Under the pieces are notes generated by a model. It had not been told where the DNA came from, made no database searches, and saw only the letters and a list, made by a program, of their open reading frames with translations. DNA of 64,000 bases from Rhexocercosporidium sp. MPI-PUGE-AT-0058 (lineage: Eukaryota > Ascomycota > Leotiomycetes > Helotiales), in the NCBI GenBank assembly GCA_020746875.1, contig JAGTJL010000004.1, positions 1,488,001 through 1,552,000 of the forward strand, written 5' to 3'. This document shows, piece after piece, positions 10,408-21,460 of the stretch. The position numbers and the translations under genes are program-made. Every line of letters starts with the position of its first letter. Position 1 is the stretch's first letter.

Positions 10408-13400
10408 ATGGCTTTCCAGGTCCCATACTCCTCAAGCCCCCTTCAACCCCAAACAAGAAATCGAGCAACATCTTCGCATATGGCGCAAACCCTTCTACAA
10501 CCCCAGCTGGACCTCCGCCTTCTTCTGCTGGATCTTTCACCCCAGCTGGGCCGCCTCCCCCTTCAGCATTCGGAAGCTCTATGGGCACGCCTTTGAAGCC
10601 TCTCTCGTTCTCTCAGCAAAGCGCATTCAATCCTACATCATCTCCTCCAAGCTTTATGCGCTCTGCTGCACCAAGCGCTATACCAGGTCAGCGCTCCGGG
10701 CTTAGCCACGAATATCAAGCTTCTCCACAGCGAGGTTTTCGGGCTCCGGAGGAGGACAGTGACGGAGAAGAGGGTGGTGAATACGTGGATGAGGAAGATG
10801 ATAGGCAGTACAACGACAGTCAACGAAGCTACCTGGAGGATGAAGATGCCGATGGCATGACAGACGAAGACGCTCGTTACGAAGAGGATGCGGATATGGA
10901 CGATTACCGATCTGAATTCCACGACTCCAGGGCAAGTGGTCGCGGCTATGATCAACGAAGCACTGCCAACTTGTTGCTCTCAACACCAGGAGGTCTGAAA
11001 CGAAGTAGGGAAGAAGGCGAGCCTGGATTCAATAGCTCCATTATAGAGTTAGCGCCGCTACCTGACACTTCGTACTTTGAGTCGATTGCAAAAGACCTAT
11101 ACACTCGTATGCCACAACCACAGCTTATCGAAGCAGACGACCTGGTCCTCAATACCGAAGTCACAATCGAAAAGGTATTCAATGAAGGCATTGGCGTTAC
11201 CGAGGATGACGATCTACTGGAAGAAGCTCTGACCACTGTTTCTGCCGAACTTGTCCAGATTTGGGAAGACTATGCAAGCAAAACTGCAATTTACGAATCA
11301 GAAGAGTACACGGCAGCTGTCGGTCCAGGTGCCAGAGCATCCGATTTTGAGAAGGCAAACTTCCTAGCCTCTTTGGCTTTGAAGATACAACATCCAGGAA
11401 GGATATCGAAGTCCTTCGATCGTAAAGTTGTGCCTCTTCCTCAAATTCTACTAGAGTGGATGCACGAGCACCACAATCCTTATCCGTCGAGTCTTGAGGC
11501 AGTGCAAAACCATTTGCCTAGTCCATCTAATCACCGTTCGTTCTGGGACACTGTCTTCAGCTGCCTTCTTCGCGGCAAGCTTTCATCAGTCAAACAACTT
11601 TTGGAACATGCTGGTTGGAATACCGCAAGAAACGAGACCGAGAATTCCCTCAGCCGCAGCCAATTTGGACAGGTAGGATTCTCGGGTCCAGTGCTTCTCA
11701 ATGTAGAGAAAGTTGTCAGCGCTGCAACCCACGTCCTTTCGCAGTGCCCAGCAATCAATGGAGACTGGAACACCAAGAGCAGTGATTGGACACTGTTCCG
11801 ATTGCGCGTATCCCAGGCACTGGAGGAATTGAGAACCTTTGCTGAAGGGAGTAGCCGGGACCGGGTGGGATCTCTGTATGAGCCAGAAGGATTTGGCACT
11901 TCTTCTATTGCTGGAACATACAGCAAAAATGCAAAGAAGGCCGAGAGCAAAGTCCCATGGCACATTTACCAGAACCTCGTTACCCTCTACAGCCTGGTGA
12001 TGGGCGATGCGAATGCGGTTATCGAAAATGCCCAGGACTGGTGTGAAGCAACAATCGGTTTGCTGGTTTGGTGGGATGAGGGCAAGGATGATAGGCGCGT
12101 GGCGCTAGGTCGATCGCAGAGCAATTACCGTGCTGCGTCAAGAGAGTCCGATGCAGTCTCGTATCGTCGAAAACTACGAAGATCTTTCCAGGTTGCAACT
12201 GCTGATACAACGGACTTCAAAGTCAATAGCACGGACATGGTCGAGGTTGGTCTGGTTTCGCTCTTTGAAGGAAACTTTGAGGCTGTCGTTGGATTCCTCA
12301 AAGGATGGTCAGGGCCATTATCTGCTGCAGTGGCAGAGGTTGCTTCTTTGGGTGGGTGGCTACCTCAAACTGAAGAGAAGAATCTCATCAACATGGGAAG
12401 TTTTGACCAGGACGACATGGATGTTCTCGGCTACAACTCCTCGCCATCTAAAGAAGACGGGGTCAAAGACAAAACTCTCATCATCTATGCACGCATGTTA
12501 GCGAAGCGGGGTATTATGAATACGTCTACGAGCTCCGGCCAAAGTATCACCCGAGAGGGCTGGGAACTAGCCATTGCAGTTCTTGGTAGGCTCGATTCTA
12601 CGGACCGCCAAGAGGAAATGATCGGATTGTTCTTGAACGGCTTCAAGTTAGACTCTTCACGCACTGTTGACAAGCTTTGGAAACTGCTCAACGAGCTTGA
12701 TTTGAACCGTCACGCTGAGCGTGTCGCAGAGGTACGTAGTAATGTTCTTTCTTCTACAGCGTTGCTAACAGTGAATAGTCGTACGCCGATTCTCTTGCCG
12801 AAGGCTCGCACCGATACGGCGAAGCTCTCTGGTACTACGCCCTGTCTCACAAGGTACAGAAGGTCAAGGACGTTTTGGATCTCCTCATCTCTTTCTCTTT
12901 GATCCAGTCAACAGCATACCCTCCGGAGTCCGAATTGGACGACTTCTTGCGAAGCCTCGTATCATCCCCCAAGGAAGCCTTGACGAGGATTTCTCAGATG
13001 GATGACGAAGCTGCTCAGCTCCTACACAAGATGCTAAGTGGTTACGCAACTTTGCGCAAATTCTACGACCTCCGTGACGACGACGTCGTAGCCACTAGCA
13101 AGAAATCTCAACTGGGTCCCATTGCGCGAAAGGTCGAAGCTGCATCGTCCCTCATGGCCGTAATCACTAGCTCAGATGACAACATTCGAGGAGGTTTGTA
13201 TGATGAGGAACGTGGAGCCGTTGTAAGCGTCGACTTTCTCCTCGCTCTTCTGGGTGAGGCGCTTGTCTTTGTTAATCAGACGGATTTTGCGATCACCGTA
13301 TCACAGATCGATATTCTTCTCAAGGCCATTGAAGATCTCCAGGCCGTAGGACCCCGTGTGTATTCCGCATGCACGGAATTCCTAGGCACAGTCGTTAAAT

Positions 13401-13693
13401 CTGCACAAGGACTCCAGGGATCATCTCCCATGGATATGTTGCGCAAGTCGACATCCAACATCAGTGGAACTAGTAGCTTCTCGATGGTTGGCAGCTCAAT
13501 GTACGCATCGCAGCTCAAGCAGTCGATGAGTAGTAGTGGCGTGTTGGTGAAAGGTAATACCAAACGCGGATGGGATTGGCGGCAAGGCATTTCATCGAAC
13601 ACATCCGGGGATGAGGTTCTACGGATTTTGAGGCTGGGACTAGCGAAGGATTTGGCCAAGGCATATCTGCTGGAGACGGATAGCAGAATGTAA
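10408..13693 (+). CDS. NUP85: Nup85-like nucleoporin, interrupted by an apparent 1-nt deletion
   Basis: Structural nucleoporin of the Y-shaped (Nup84/Nup107) complex of the nuclear pore. The main frame runs from ATG 10581 through 12731, then a 47-nt intron, then 12779-13693, giving 1021 aa. The first half of the body is acidic and disordered; the remainder is alpha-solenoid with Nup85-like segments (FWDTVFSCLLRGKLSSVKQL, RYGEALWYYALSHKVQKVKD). Upstream of 10581 the same frame stays open and reads a Pro/Ser/Gly tail typical of such nucleoporins, but it has no ATG. The natural start at 10408 (MAFQVPYSSSP) is in another frame. A single extra C in the CCCCC run at 10437-10441 would join them as SSSPPSTPNKK, giving about 1079 aa. 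The family call rests on my recollection of Nup85; another solenoid nucleoporin is possible. Confidence 0.75.
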
Positions 13694-14204
13694 GACCAGT
13701 AGATACGGCGGTAATATTTCCAGGGGTGCATTGGGTTGCTACATCAGGCGGCGTTCTTGTACAGGAGCATATCAGGGAGCATAGCGGAAACGCTCGGCGT
13801 GAGAATAAATTCATGATACCCAACCCATCATACCGTGGCTATTGTAATTTCCCGTATGCTGTTGCCTTCTCCCCTGTACGGACATGATTCCTGGGTACCC
13901 GTTGTAACTTCAACAGATTAACAAAAAAGAGTAAGAACGCTAGATCAGTACAGAGGTGACGATGGAAATTGATATTCCTAAACAGTAGGCTAGGCCCCGC
14001 AACACGCCTCCGTACATACAGTATTGAGCTTTGGCCTGTTGATACGATATTGACATCTAATTCTCTCCTAAATCCAGATCTAGCTGTCTAAAGATTATCG
14101 AAGTCTGATCTGCACTAGATCTTCAACTACCACCAACTCCAAACACCACACCTCCTACGCTTCTCAATATGTCAACATTTTCAACATAAGAATCTACATC
14201 ATAC
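13694..14204. other. Convergent 3' region
   Basis: About 510 bp between the stop codons of the Nup85-like gene and the GT8 gene, on opposite strands. It probably holds both 3' UTRs; an AATAAA hexamer lies near 13805. I see no gene. Confidence 0.5.
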
Positions 14205-15286
14205 CTAGAACCCATCCTTCTCAATCCCCTTAGTCTTCTCCAACGCCAACCGCTCATTATTGGTATCCACCCACCAAACATGTGTAGGGTCCTTACTCGT
14301 ATTCTTCCCCTCCGCATCCATCTCATCCCACGGCTTCGGCGCCAGAATGTAATGAACATTCTTAACCTTATCATCTCTCCAGATCTCGCTATGGACATTC
14401 TCCCATCTCAGCGTCTTCAACGCGTTGTAGATATACGGCAGCGGTACCCAACATCCAGAGTATAGCTCAGACAGTAGAGACTGGTCTGCGAAATCCATGT
14501 CGATGACTGCATCGGACTCCATATGTGCTACGATCTGGTCGTAGACGGCTTTCGAAGGGTTCACGACTTGGAGACCACCGTTCATGAAGCCTAGGGGTCC
14601 GACGGCTGGGTCTGCGCCTGTTGTTTGTGCGATTTCCGGGGTGGAGTGCTGGCTTGTGAAAGCGCAGTTTTCTGGGATCCTGTTTGGGAGTCAGTCTCAA
14701 TCCTAGCATTCAACCCATATACGCATCCATGCGCATACAGGAAAATAGAGACTCACCAGTCCTTAGGATAATGCGGCTTCTTCAACGGATTGCACACGCA
14801 CGCATGTCCAGCCGCAAAGACCTTCTTGCCCTTCCCCGCCATCTCAGGTCCATCAAGTTCCATCTCCATCAACTCATCCATATTCTGCAAGACCAGCATA
14901 TCGCTATCGAGCTGGACCACGCGATCATACTCCACCAGACTAAACGGCGTCAACTTCGTCCAGCAGTCGTAGAAGCGCGGGTCCGCGGAATAGTCCTTCC
15001 CTGCTTTTGGGAGCAGGTACTCGACTTTCTGCGAGGGGATCCCGCGCGCGGCGAGTGCAGCGTGGCCTTCGGGGGGAAGGCGTCGGTGTAGAGCGCTACC
15101 AGGGGGTATTTGGAGTTGTGCTTCTTGAGGGAGTAGTCGAGTGTAAGGAGGCCAGAGAGGTATTTCGTGTTGGTGATGAGAGTTGTCCAGACTGTGGTAC
15201 TGACATTAGTTAAGGGGCTTCGTGTGACGTTCGATGGGAATGAGCGTACCTCTCTTGGACTCTGTTACTCTTTCCGACACGGCCAT
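14205..15286 (-). CDS. GT8 (glycogenin-like) glycosyltransferase, apparent 1-nt deletion
   Basis: Family 8 retaining glycosyltransferase, probably using a UDP-sugar; the acceptor is unknown. Exons are 15286-15250, 15191-14757 and 14679-14205. Signatures are TLITNTKYLSGLLTLDYSL, the metal-binding DxD in VVQLDSDML, then FMNGGLQVVNPS and a FADQSLLSELY helix, all in the order of glycogenin and galactinol-synthase relatives. Within exon 2 the frame breaks at the GGGGGG run 15071-15076. The reading DAFPP must continue as EGHAALAARG, but one base is missing. As read, the frame meets a stop about 35 codons on. One extra G would give 315 aa, the usual length for these short fungal GT8 proteins. There is no signal peptide or membrane segment, so it is likely cytosolic. 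Confidence 0.85.
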
Positions 15287-15956
15287 TTTGATCTTCTACT
15301 GAGATCACTGAAGTCTGTAGTAATAGAATGTTGAGGATGAGGGGTAATGAGGGGTGCTGCAAAGATGCGCAAGATGTGTTGATGATTGAAAATTGAGGGA
15401 AAGCAGTAAACGTCAGCAGGGCATCACGGAATAATAAATAGAGCAGAAACTTTTCAAGACTGCGAACGCGTTAGCTTTATTCGATACCGCCCACTTGTGT
15501 GAGAGTTCGTGGACAACACGTTGAAGCTCCGATTCATGATGGAGGGGTATGTTTCGTGGTTGGTAGGGGTCTAGCACTAAGATCGATAAGCGTCATCGTT
15601 TCCCACTTAGCGTCCGATCTGGCTGCAGGGGAGTGAAGTATATGGAAATATTGATAGTTTTCTTTGAATGAAAGAAATCCGGATATCAAAATTTCGCTTA
15701 AAATACATTTGAAGCCAACTATCTCTACGTTGAAAGGAAAGACGACCACACTCACTGAATCCAGCCCCCCCCCCCTATAATCCTCGCTAAACTCCCAACG
15801 GTAAACAGTACAAATAACCAACTAAGCGAATCAAATGGTTTCAAGTGCCAAAATACGAGCCAGATCAGACTGGATTTCACAAGTATCTGTTTCCTGCCTT
15901 GCGTTATGATGTGAGATGCTCCACCAAACTCGGAATACACGACCTCACTTCATCGA
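15287..15956. other. Intergenic, with an 11-base C run
   Basis: Promoter of the GT8 gene and 3' flank of the beta-propeller gene. It contains an uninterrupted C11 tract at 15765-15775. No supported open frame. Confidence 0.5.
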
Positions 15957-17367
15957 TTAACCTGTCTCACCAGGACCGGTAGTATCAGCAACAACCTTCT
16001 GAGCCGACAACCACTCTCCAGCAACCGTGTTATCGTAGGTAAGCTGAGCAAGTGTGAAAGTATGAAGCTGTGATACCATAACAGTATCCCCAATCGTCAC
16101 AGCGCGATGGACCCAAGAGCCTTGTGTAGGCATGGAAATGTACTCCACGCCAGCAATCGAAGTAATGCCATCATCAAAAGTCACTCGAATCAAAGCATCG
16201 GCCGAACTCGTACTAAGCAACGACGTTGACAATAACCACATAGCTGGGTCCCCTTCCGGCGTGGATGCGTCAGCGATGTGAAGCAATCCGGCATTACTAC
16301 CCAGAAATGGTTCTCTGAGCTGGAAGAACTGCATCTCGCCGGAGGAATCGATACGGCCGAATGTTCCGGAACCGCCGTTGGCATCACCTGCAAGTGTGAA
16401 CCATACGCCTTCTAGGGGACCATAGGCTGTGGTCATTCCGACAGGTGTGCTGCCGAATTCTGGGGGAATTGGTAGCTGTTCTGTTTCGCCGCTGTCGAGG
16501 TCGATGCGCATGATGGATGAAGCAGAGTCTTGAGTCACGTAGATCAAGCCTGTGGTCGGTTCTTCCTATCTAATGAGTTAATATTTATTTTAGTTCATAA
16601 TCGAGTAGAGGGAAAGATGATAGTCTTCTATTTCTGACTCATCTTCCGAAGAATCGCAGAAGCTTACCTGAATGAACACCGGGCTCTTAAGGCAGTCATA
16701 CAAGATCGGGTCCGAGGATGAAGTTTCAGATTGGGAGACATCTGCCGAAAACACATAGAACTCGCCAGTCTGCTCAGAAGCGACCTTGAGACCAGCCCAC
16801 ACGCGGTTCCCAATTTCAAAAACACAATGTGGACCGTTTCCCGGCTCCGGGATATTTATGGTTTGTAAAATGGTTGGTTCGGTCGAGAGATCTGGGCCAG
16901 GATCTATAAGTAGGAGTTGGTTGTCATACTGCAGCGACAGCCACTTTAGAAGAGTCAGCTCTGCTATCAATAGATGTTGCAGTAGGTTTTCAGAAGTAAT
17001 CCAAATTAGGTATAAAATTTGTGGGGAGGGGACTGAGACACACCATCAAACCAGGATACAGCACCGACGGGAACACGCCATGCAGTCCAGACTTGCTGTT
17101 CCCTATAGGGAACGACTGTAGAGCAATCGGCGCCTGAGATTCCTGATCAAGTTCGATCTTGACAAGTTGACTATCAGACATCTGCGAAAGCAGGACGAAA
17201 GTCGAATTCGGCACACGGGCGAATTCGTGAGTCTCGGCCGCAACTGGCATTAGATACTCAGTGAAGCTACGGCTGACGAGCGGTTCGACTGGGCCTTGAC
17301 ATGATACCTTGATGGTGTGGAATACCATCAGCAAAGCGAGCGACTTGAATGAAATTTGAGACAGCAT
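15957..17367 (-). CDS. Secreted Vgb/NHL-like beta-propeller protein
   Basis: Exons are 17367-17044, 16943-16668 and 16565-15957 (introns 100 and 102 nt), giving 402 aa. The ATG at 17367 is chosen because it begins a clear signal peptide of about 23 residues (MLSQISFKSLALLMVFHTIK, then a VSC end). The mature part has repeated blade-like strands such as GLMWLSLQYDNQLLLIDP, GLIYVTQDSASSIMRIDLDS and GVWFTLAGDANGGSGTFGRI. These resemble the streptogramin lyase (Vgb) and SMP-30/NHL propellers. Whether it has lyase or lactonase activity cannot be told. The second acceptor choice (AAAG before TGG, rather than GCAG five codons later) is uncertain but both keep frame. A TATA-like TATAAGA lies about 60 bp upstream. 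Confidence 0.8.
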
Positions 17368-17426
17368 GTTTGACTTGCGAATTTTAGTTTTTGGTGTGAA
17401 GTCCGGAAGATGCGCGGGGTGGCATC

Positions 17427-17433
17427 TCTTATA
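17427..17433 (-). promoter_or_regulatory. TATA-like box of the beta-propeller gene
   Basis: Minus-strand TATAAGA about 60 bp before the chosen ATG at 17367. Position and sequence fit a core promoter. Confidence 0.4.
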
Positions 17434-17746
17434 GAAATCATATTTACTATTCCTCGTCATGAACACGCTTTTGTGCTTTGTTAAGTTACCGTACGATCTG
17501 CTTCGGGGACCTTGAAAGTTGTGATTGTAGATCGTTGAAGTTACGCAGGAACCCGACGCTCGTCAGAAAGTAGAAGTGATACGCGAATCTTGTGCTCCTC
17601 GTAATCACCACATGTCGATCCACATTTCCTCAATCACAGTACAAATCTTAGGAACTGGAAGATCTTGCTTTGGCATCGCCGAAACCTTCTGAAATATCCT
17701 CCCTTGAAGTCCAGGCAAGGAGATGACCAGGTCAGAACCGAAACCC

Positions 17747-18363
17747 CTATTTCTTCTCGCTTAGCTCAGGATATAGGGATAATTCCAAGACTAGGGAAAG
17801 TCTCCTATTAACTCGAACTTTGCCCAGGCCAAGTCCTTTTTTAACAGTAGCCAAATTCCTAGATAAATCTGGCAATAACATAAAACGTATATTATTGCCC
17901 CTCAAGTAAACCTGTGTTCTTTCTTTATGAGAATGAAAGAATGTGATTTGCAAGATGGTCTGTTTTTGATCTGCATTCCAACGCTCTGGGTGATCGAGAT
18001 TTCCATGAGCTCGTATATATTTTCGGGGCGGTGTTTTGCAAATGTCCTGGATCGATTGCATGCGGTAGTAAACCTTAGCTGAACTCCTCAATTAAGGTGT
18101 TCCTGGAGAAAAGTTACACTGGTAAGGCTTCAGCAAAATGAAATGTGTTAACAAAGAGATATAATACCGACTTATCTTGAGTGCAACAGGCTGTTGAAGT
18201 TATTGACCGAGAACGTGTCAGGCAAGGGTTCTGGTCTGACAGGATGCAAGCAATTGAGCGAGAAACGGCGAAGGAACGAGCACTCCCAGCTCAAATAGTA
18301 CCAGATCAATACAATTCGTGGATCAAACATCTTTTTCAAGCACCTAGACTTAATTCATCTTGA
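17747..18363. other. Possible gene relics or orphan frames
   Basis: Two unlinked open frames with some protein character lie here in an otherwise empty 1.4 kb. The minus-strand frame 18091-17747 (114 codons) is basic; its middle (VYLRGNNIRFMLLPDLSRNL) faintly recalls LINE ORF1-type nucleic-acid-binding proteins. The plus-strand frame 18181-18363 (60 codons; AIERETAKERALPAQIVPDQ) has a plausible splice acceptor (CAACAG) 8 nt into it and a GTAAGG donor near 18121, but no upstream start is visible. I can support neither as an intact gene. Decayed mobile-element or gene fragments are the simplest reading. Confidence 0.25.
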
Positions 18364-18778
18364 GATCATTCGTCTATCGTCAATGAGAAGCGATGTTGTT
18401 TTTCGTTATGCGTGGCGGTCTATGTCATGGCAAGATTGAAATGTTCACGAAAGAGGTTTTGCGCAAGCCAAAGTAACGTAAACTCACTAATGTAATCTGA
18501 AGTCATGGCAACCTTCAAGATACACTCGACGGTTTTTTGTTCGTTCCTATAGTCATAACTATGAAGTGAAGACCGATTTTATGTAACTCTTGTCAGAAGC
18601 CTGCCCCACAAGGCTGTCAGCAACCAAAATCATACCCCTGGTGCATCTGTAATCCTGACCTCTGATTGGTCCGCCCATCCTCGCAGGATATCTATCAACA
18701 TCTCACACTTAACATCGCTCCTCACCTTCAAAACCATGAAGTGAAAAGAAAGGGAGCAAGCGTAAGCAGTTCGACACG

Positions 18779-20024
18779 ATGGCGGAGAAGGAGAAGAGCC
18801 AGAGCAGCAACTACAAGGGCTTTGTGGCAGGAGTGTTTTCTGGCGTTGCGAAACTAACTGGTAAGTTTTATTCTCGCTGTCGTTATCAGCTGGCTGGAGC
18901 TATCTTTCCCTCGATTCCCCAGCTTCCAAAAACATCAATTCAACACACATTGAACCCTTCCAATGTCCACTTTACTTTACTGACTCCATCGCCCTCACAG
19001 TCGGCCACCCCTTCGACACCATAAAAGTGCGCCTCCAAACCTCCGACTCAACACGCTTCTCGGGTCCCCTCCAATGCCTCGTTCAGACGATCCAGAAAGA
19101 AGGCGTAGCTGGTCTCTACAAAGGCGCGACCCCCCTCTCGTAGGATGGATGTTCATGGATAGCTTGATGCTAGGTTCCTTGACGTACTACCGCAAGTTCC
19201 TACACAGGACGCTGTTCAATCCTCATCGCATGGCTGCTTCACCTTCTGCGTTCGCTCAGAGAGATCTACCTCTACCGGATGAGAAGTTGCATAGACTTCC
19301 TACGGTTGGGCATGCTATGGCTGGTGTTATGGTAAGCTATACTTCATTTCAGATATACATATGTACCCTTGCTACAAGTGCCTAAAGAGAGTTGGCAAGC
19401 AACTGAGCAACCCCCTCCACCCCTTCTTCACTCAACATATTCGAATGAACCCTAACTAATCAACCTCTCTAACTCCAGGCCGGCGCAACAGTAAGCTTCA
19501 TAGCCGCCCCCGTCGAACACATCAAAGCGCGTCTGCAAATCCAATACTCCTCCAAGAAATCCGAGCGCCTCTACAAAGGACCCATCGACTGCGCCCGCAA
19601 GATCTACCGTCACCATGGCCTCCCCGGTCTGTATCATGGCCTCTCCGCCACCCTCCTCTTCCGCTCCTTCTTCTTCTTCTGGTGGGGCAGCTACGACGTC
19701 TTCACGCGCCTCCTCTCCGAACGCACCGCCCTCTCCACACCCGCTATAAACTTCTGGGCTGGCGGCCTCTCAGCGCAGGTCTTCTGGATCACGAGTTATC
19801 CGAGTGATGTCGTTAAGCAGCGGATCATGACGGATCCGCTTGCGGGTGGGCTGGGGGATGGACAGAGAAGGTTTGCGAACTGGAGAGAGGCTGCCAAGAC
19901 GGTGTATAGGGAGAATGGGGTCAGAGGGTTTTGGAGGGGGTTCGTGCCGTGTTTTTTGAGGGCGTTTCCCGCGAATGCTGTGGCGCTTGTTGCGTTTGAA
20001 GGTGTTATGAGGGCGTTGCCTTGA
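18779..20024 (+). CDS. Mitochondrial carrier (SLC25 family), apparent 1-nt deletion
   Basis: Inner-membrane solute carrier of the tripartite six-helix family. Exons are 18779-18860, 19001-19331 and 19479-20024. Carrier signatures are [11 protein letters not shown] (repeat 1), [11 protein letters not shown] (repeat 2, with E for the usual D) and [11 protein letters not shown] (repeat 3), each near a helix end. It is closest in style to the Ymc/Crc carnitine-amino-acid group; substrate not assignable. In exon 2 the reading LYKGAT should continue [11 protein letters not shown], but the C run 19130-19135 has six Cs, one short. The frame as it stands stops at the TAG at 19140. One more C gives 319 aa, the normal carrier length, and all three splice phases then agree. 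It is convergent with the eL22 gene. Confidence 0.9.
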
Positions 20025-20709
20025 AACATGTAGAGAATATTAGACTTCTATGTATTGCATGAGCCATGATTTGGGTTGGATGATAGAGGCGTTTGGGATA
20101 TCCAACTCTGCGGGTGGGAGTATTGTATATTATGTAGACTAGACTAGACAATCTCAATTCGGTGACTTTGATACATTGCAAGAATGTAAGGTGGGATAAC
20201 AGCGTTGAAGACAAAGTAGCCTTGACATTACAAGATTTCATAGTCTGATTTCTACTTTGTGACATTTTACTAAAGGATGGACTTAGGACCCGAGTTCACG
20301 CCATGGATAGGCATCAACCATGCAGGCCATGCAAAAGAACGAAAGATCCGTGTTTGCAGTTCTATCCTATAGACTCGAACATGCATTCAATTCAAAGGAC
20401 TTCGGCTCATGAGAAATTCCCTCGCACCGCCCAACATTGCTAGAGTTGACGAAAACCAGATCCAGCACCGAATCTCGTACCCACCTCGCACACTACAAAG
20501 AACTGCCAGCCGACCACATCCACATATCATCATCACAATCACATCACATTCAGTAGTCACGATCATATCCCCAGCGCCAAAATATGGAGGGTCGAAGAGC
20601 TCTGCATTGACTCAAAATACGGTCTATGCAACGTGAACCTCCATTCTACCCATCATGTCATTCACCCATGTATCAGTCCATCATGTGTATGACCAGATCC
20701 ACCAAATAT
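20025..20709. other. Convergent 3' region
   Basis: About 690 bp between the carrier stop and the eL22 stop. It should contain both 3' UTRs. No supported gene. Confidence 0.5.
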
Positions 20710-21460
20710 TTACTCATCATCCTCCTCATCAGCATCGTTAACGACGTTGAAGAATCGGAGCTCGTAGACACCCTTGGAGGTAGACACGACACGGAGCCAA
20801 TCGCGGAGCTGTTGCTTCTTGAGGAACTTCTTGGTCCTATTTCACGCAATAGAAAATCAGTATCTATTACTTAATCCATCCACTCAACCAACCGAAGAAA
20901 AGTATGTATGTTCCATGGCAGAATTCAGAAAGGCAGTGGTAGAACTCACAAGTACTTGAGGTATCTGCCGGAGAACTGGGTGTGCGCAATGACCTCGATC
21001 TTCCCATCGCCGATCTGGGAGATCTGGACGGTCTCGCCGAGGTTGCCAACACGGCCGTCGACCTTGATCTTGTCCTGGAGGAACTTCTCGAAGGCGGAGA
21101 CGTCGAAGATCTTGTCGCTGGCGGGTTGCGAGGCGTTGATGATGAACTGGAAGTCTTATCAGCGAGGCGTCCTCATTTGCCTTTTGTTCACTTCTGCCAA
21201 ACCAACTAGACTAGCTCAACTCAACTCTAACAAGAGAGGCAAAGCAAGTCTCTGCGGAGTGAAGTGAAGGTCATTGAAGAAGAGGAGATAGTAAGGAAGT
21301 ATATGCATACCTTGTTCGTAACCTTGGCTTGCTTGCCCTTGGAAGATTTCTATAAATTCGAATCAGACCTTGCCTACTGCATCACGCCGCAACCTCACGA
21401 ATGAACGTGAGGCGGGCCAACAGCAAAGCGGTGTCATGTACATACTGTGTTTGGTGCCAT
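20710..21460 (-). CDS. RPL22: 60S ribosomal protein eL22
   Basis: Large-subunit ribosomal protein. Four exons, 21460-21446, 21348-21310, 21146-20950 and 20836-20710, give 125 aa, exactly the family size. The first exon encodes only MAPNT and the second 13 residues ([13 protein letters not shown]). The conserved core reads [19 protein letters not shown], then [29 protein letters not shown] and YELRFFNVV, ending in an acidic tail (DEEDDE). The introns (97, 163 and 113 nt) are all GT-AG. Dense 5' introns are usual for fungal ribosomal protein genes. The call is firm. Confidence 0.97.

Noticed and set aside
10408..19331. Programmed ribosomal frameshifting in three genes
   Set aside because: No shared slippery heptamer or downstream structure, and the genes are unrelated; homopolymer miscounts explain all three.
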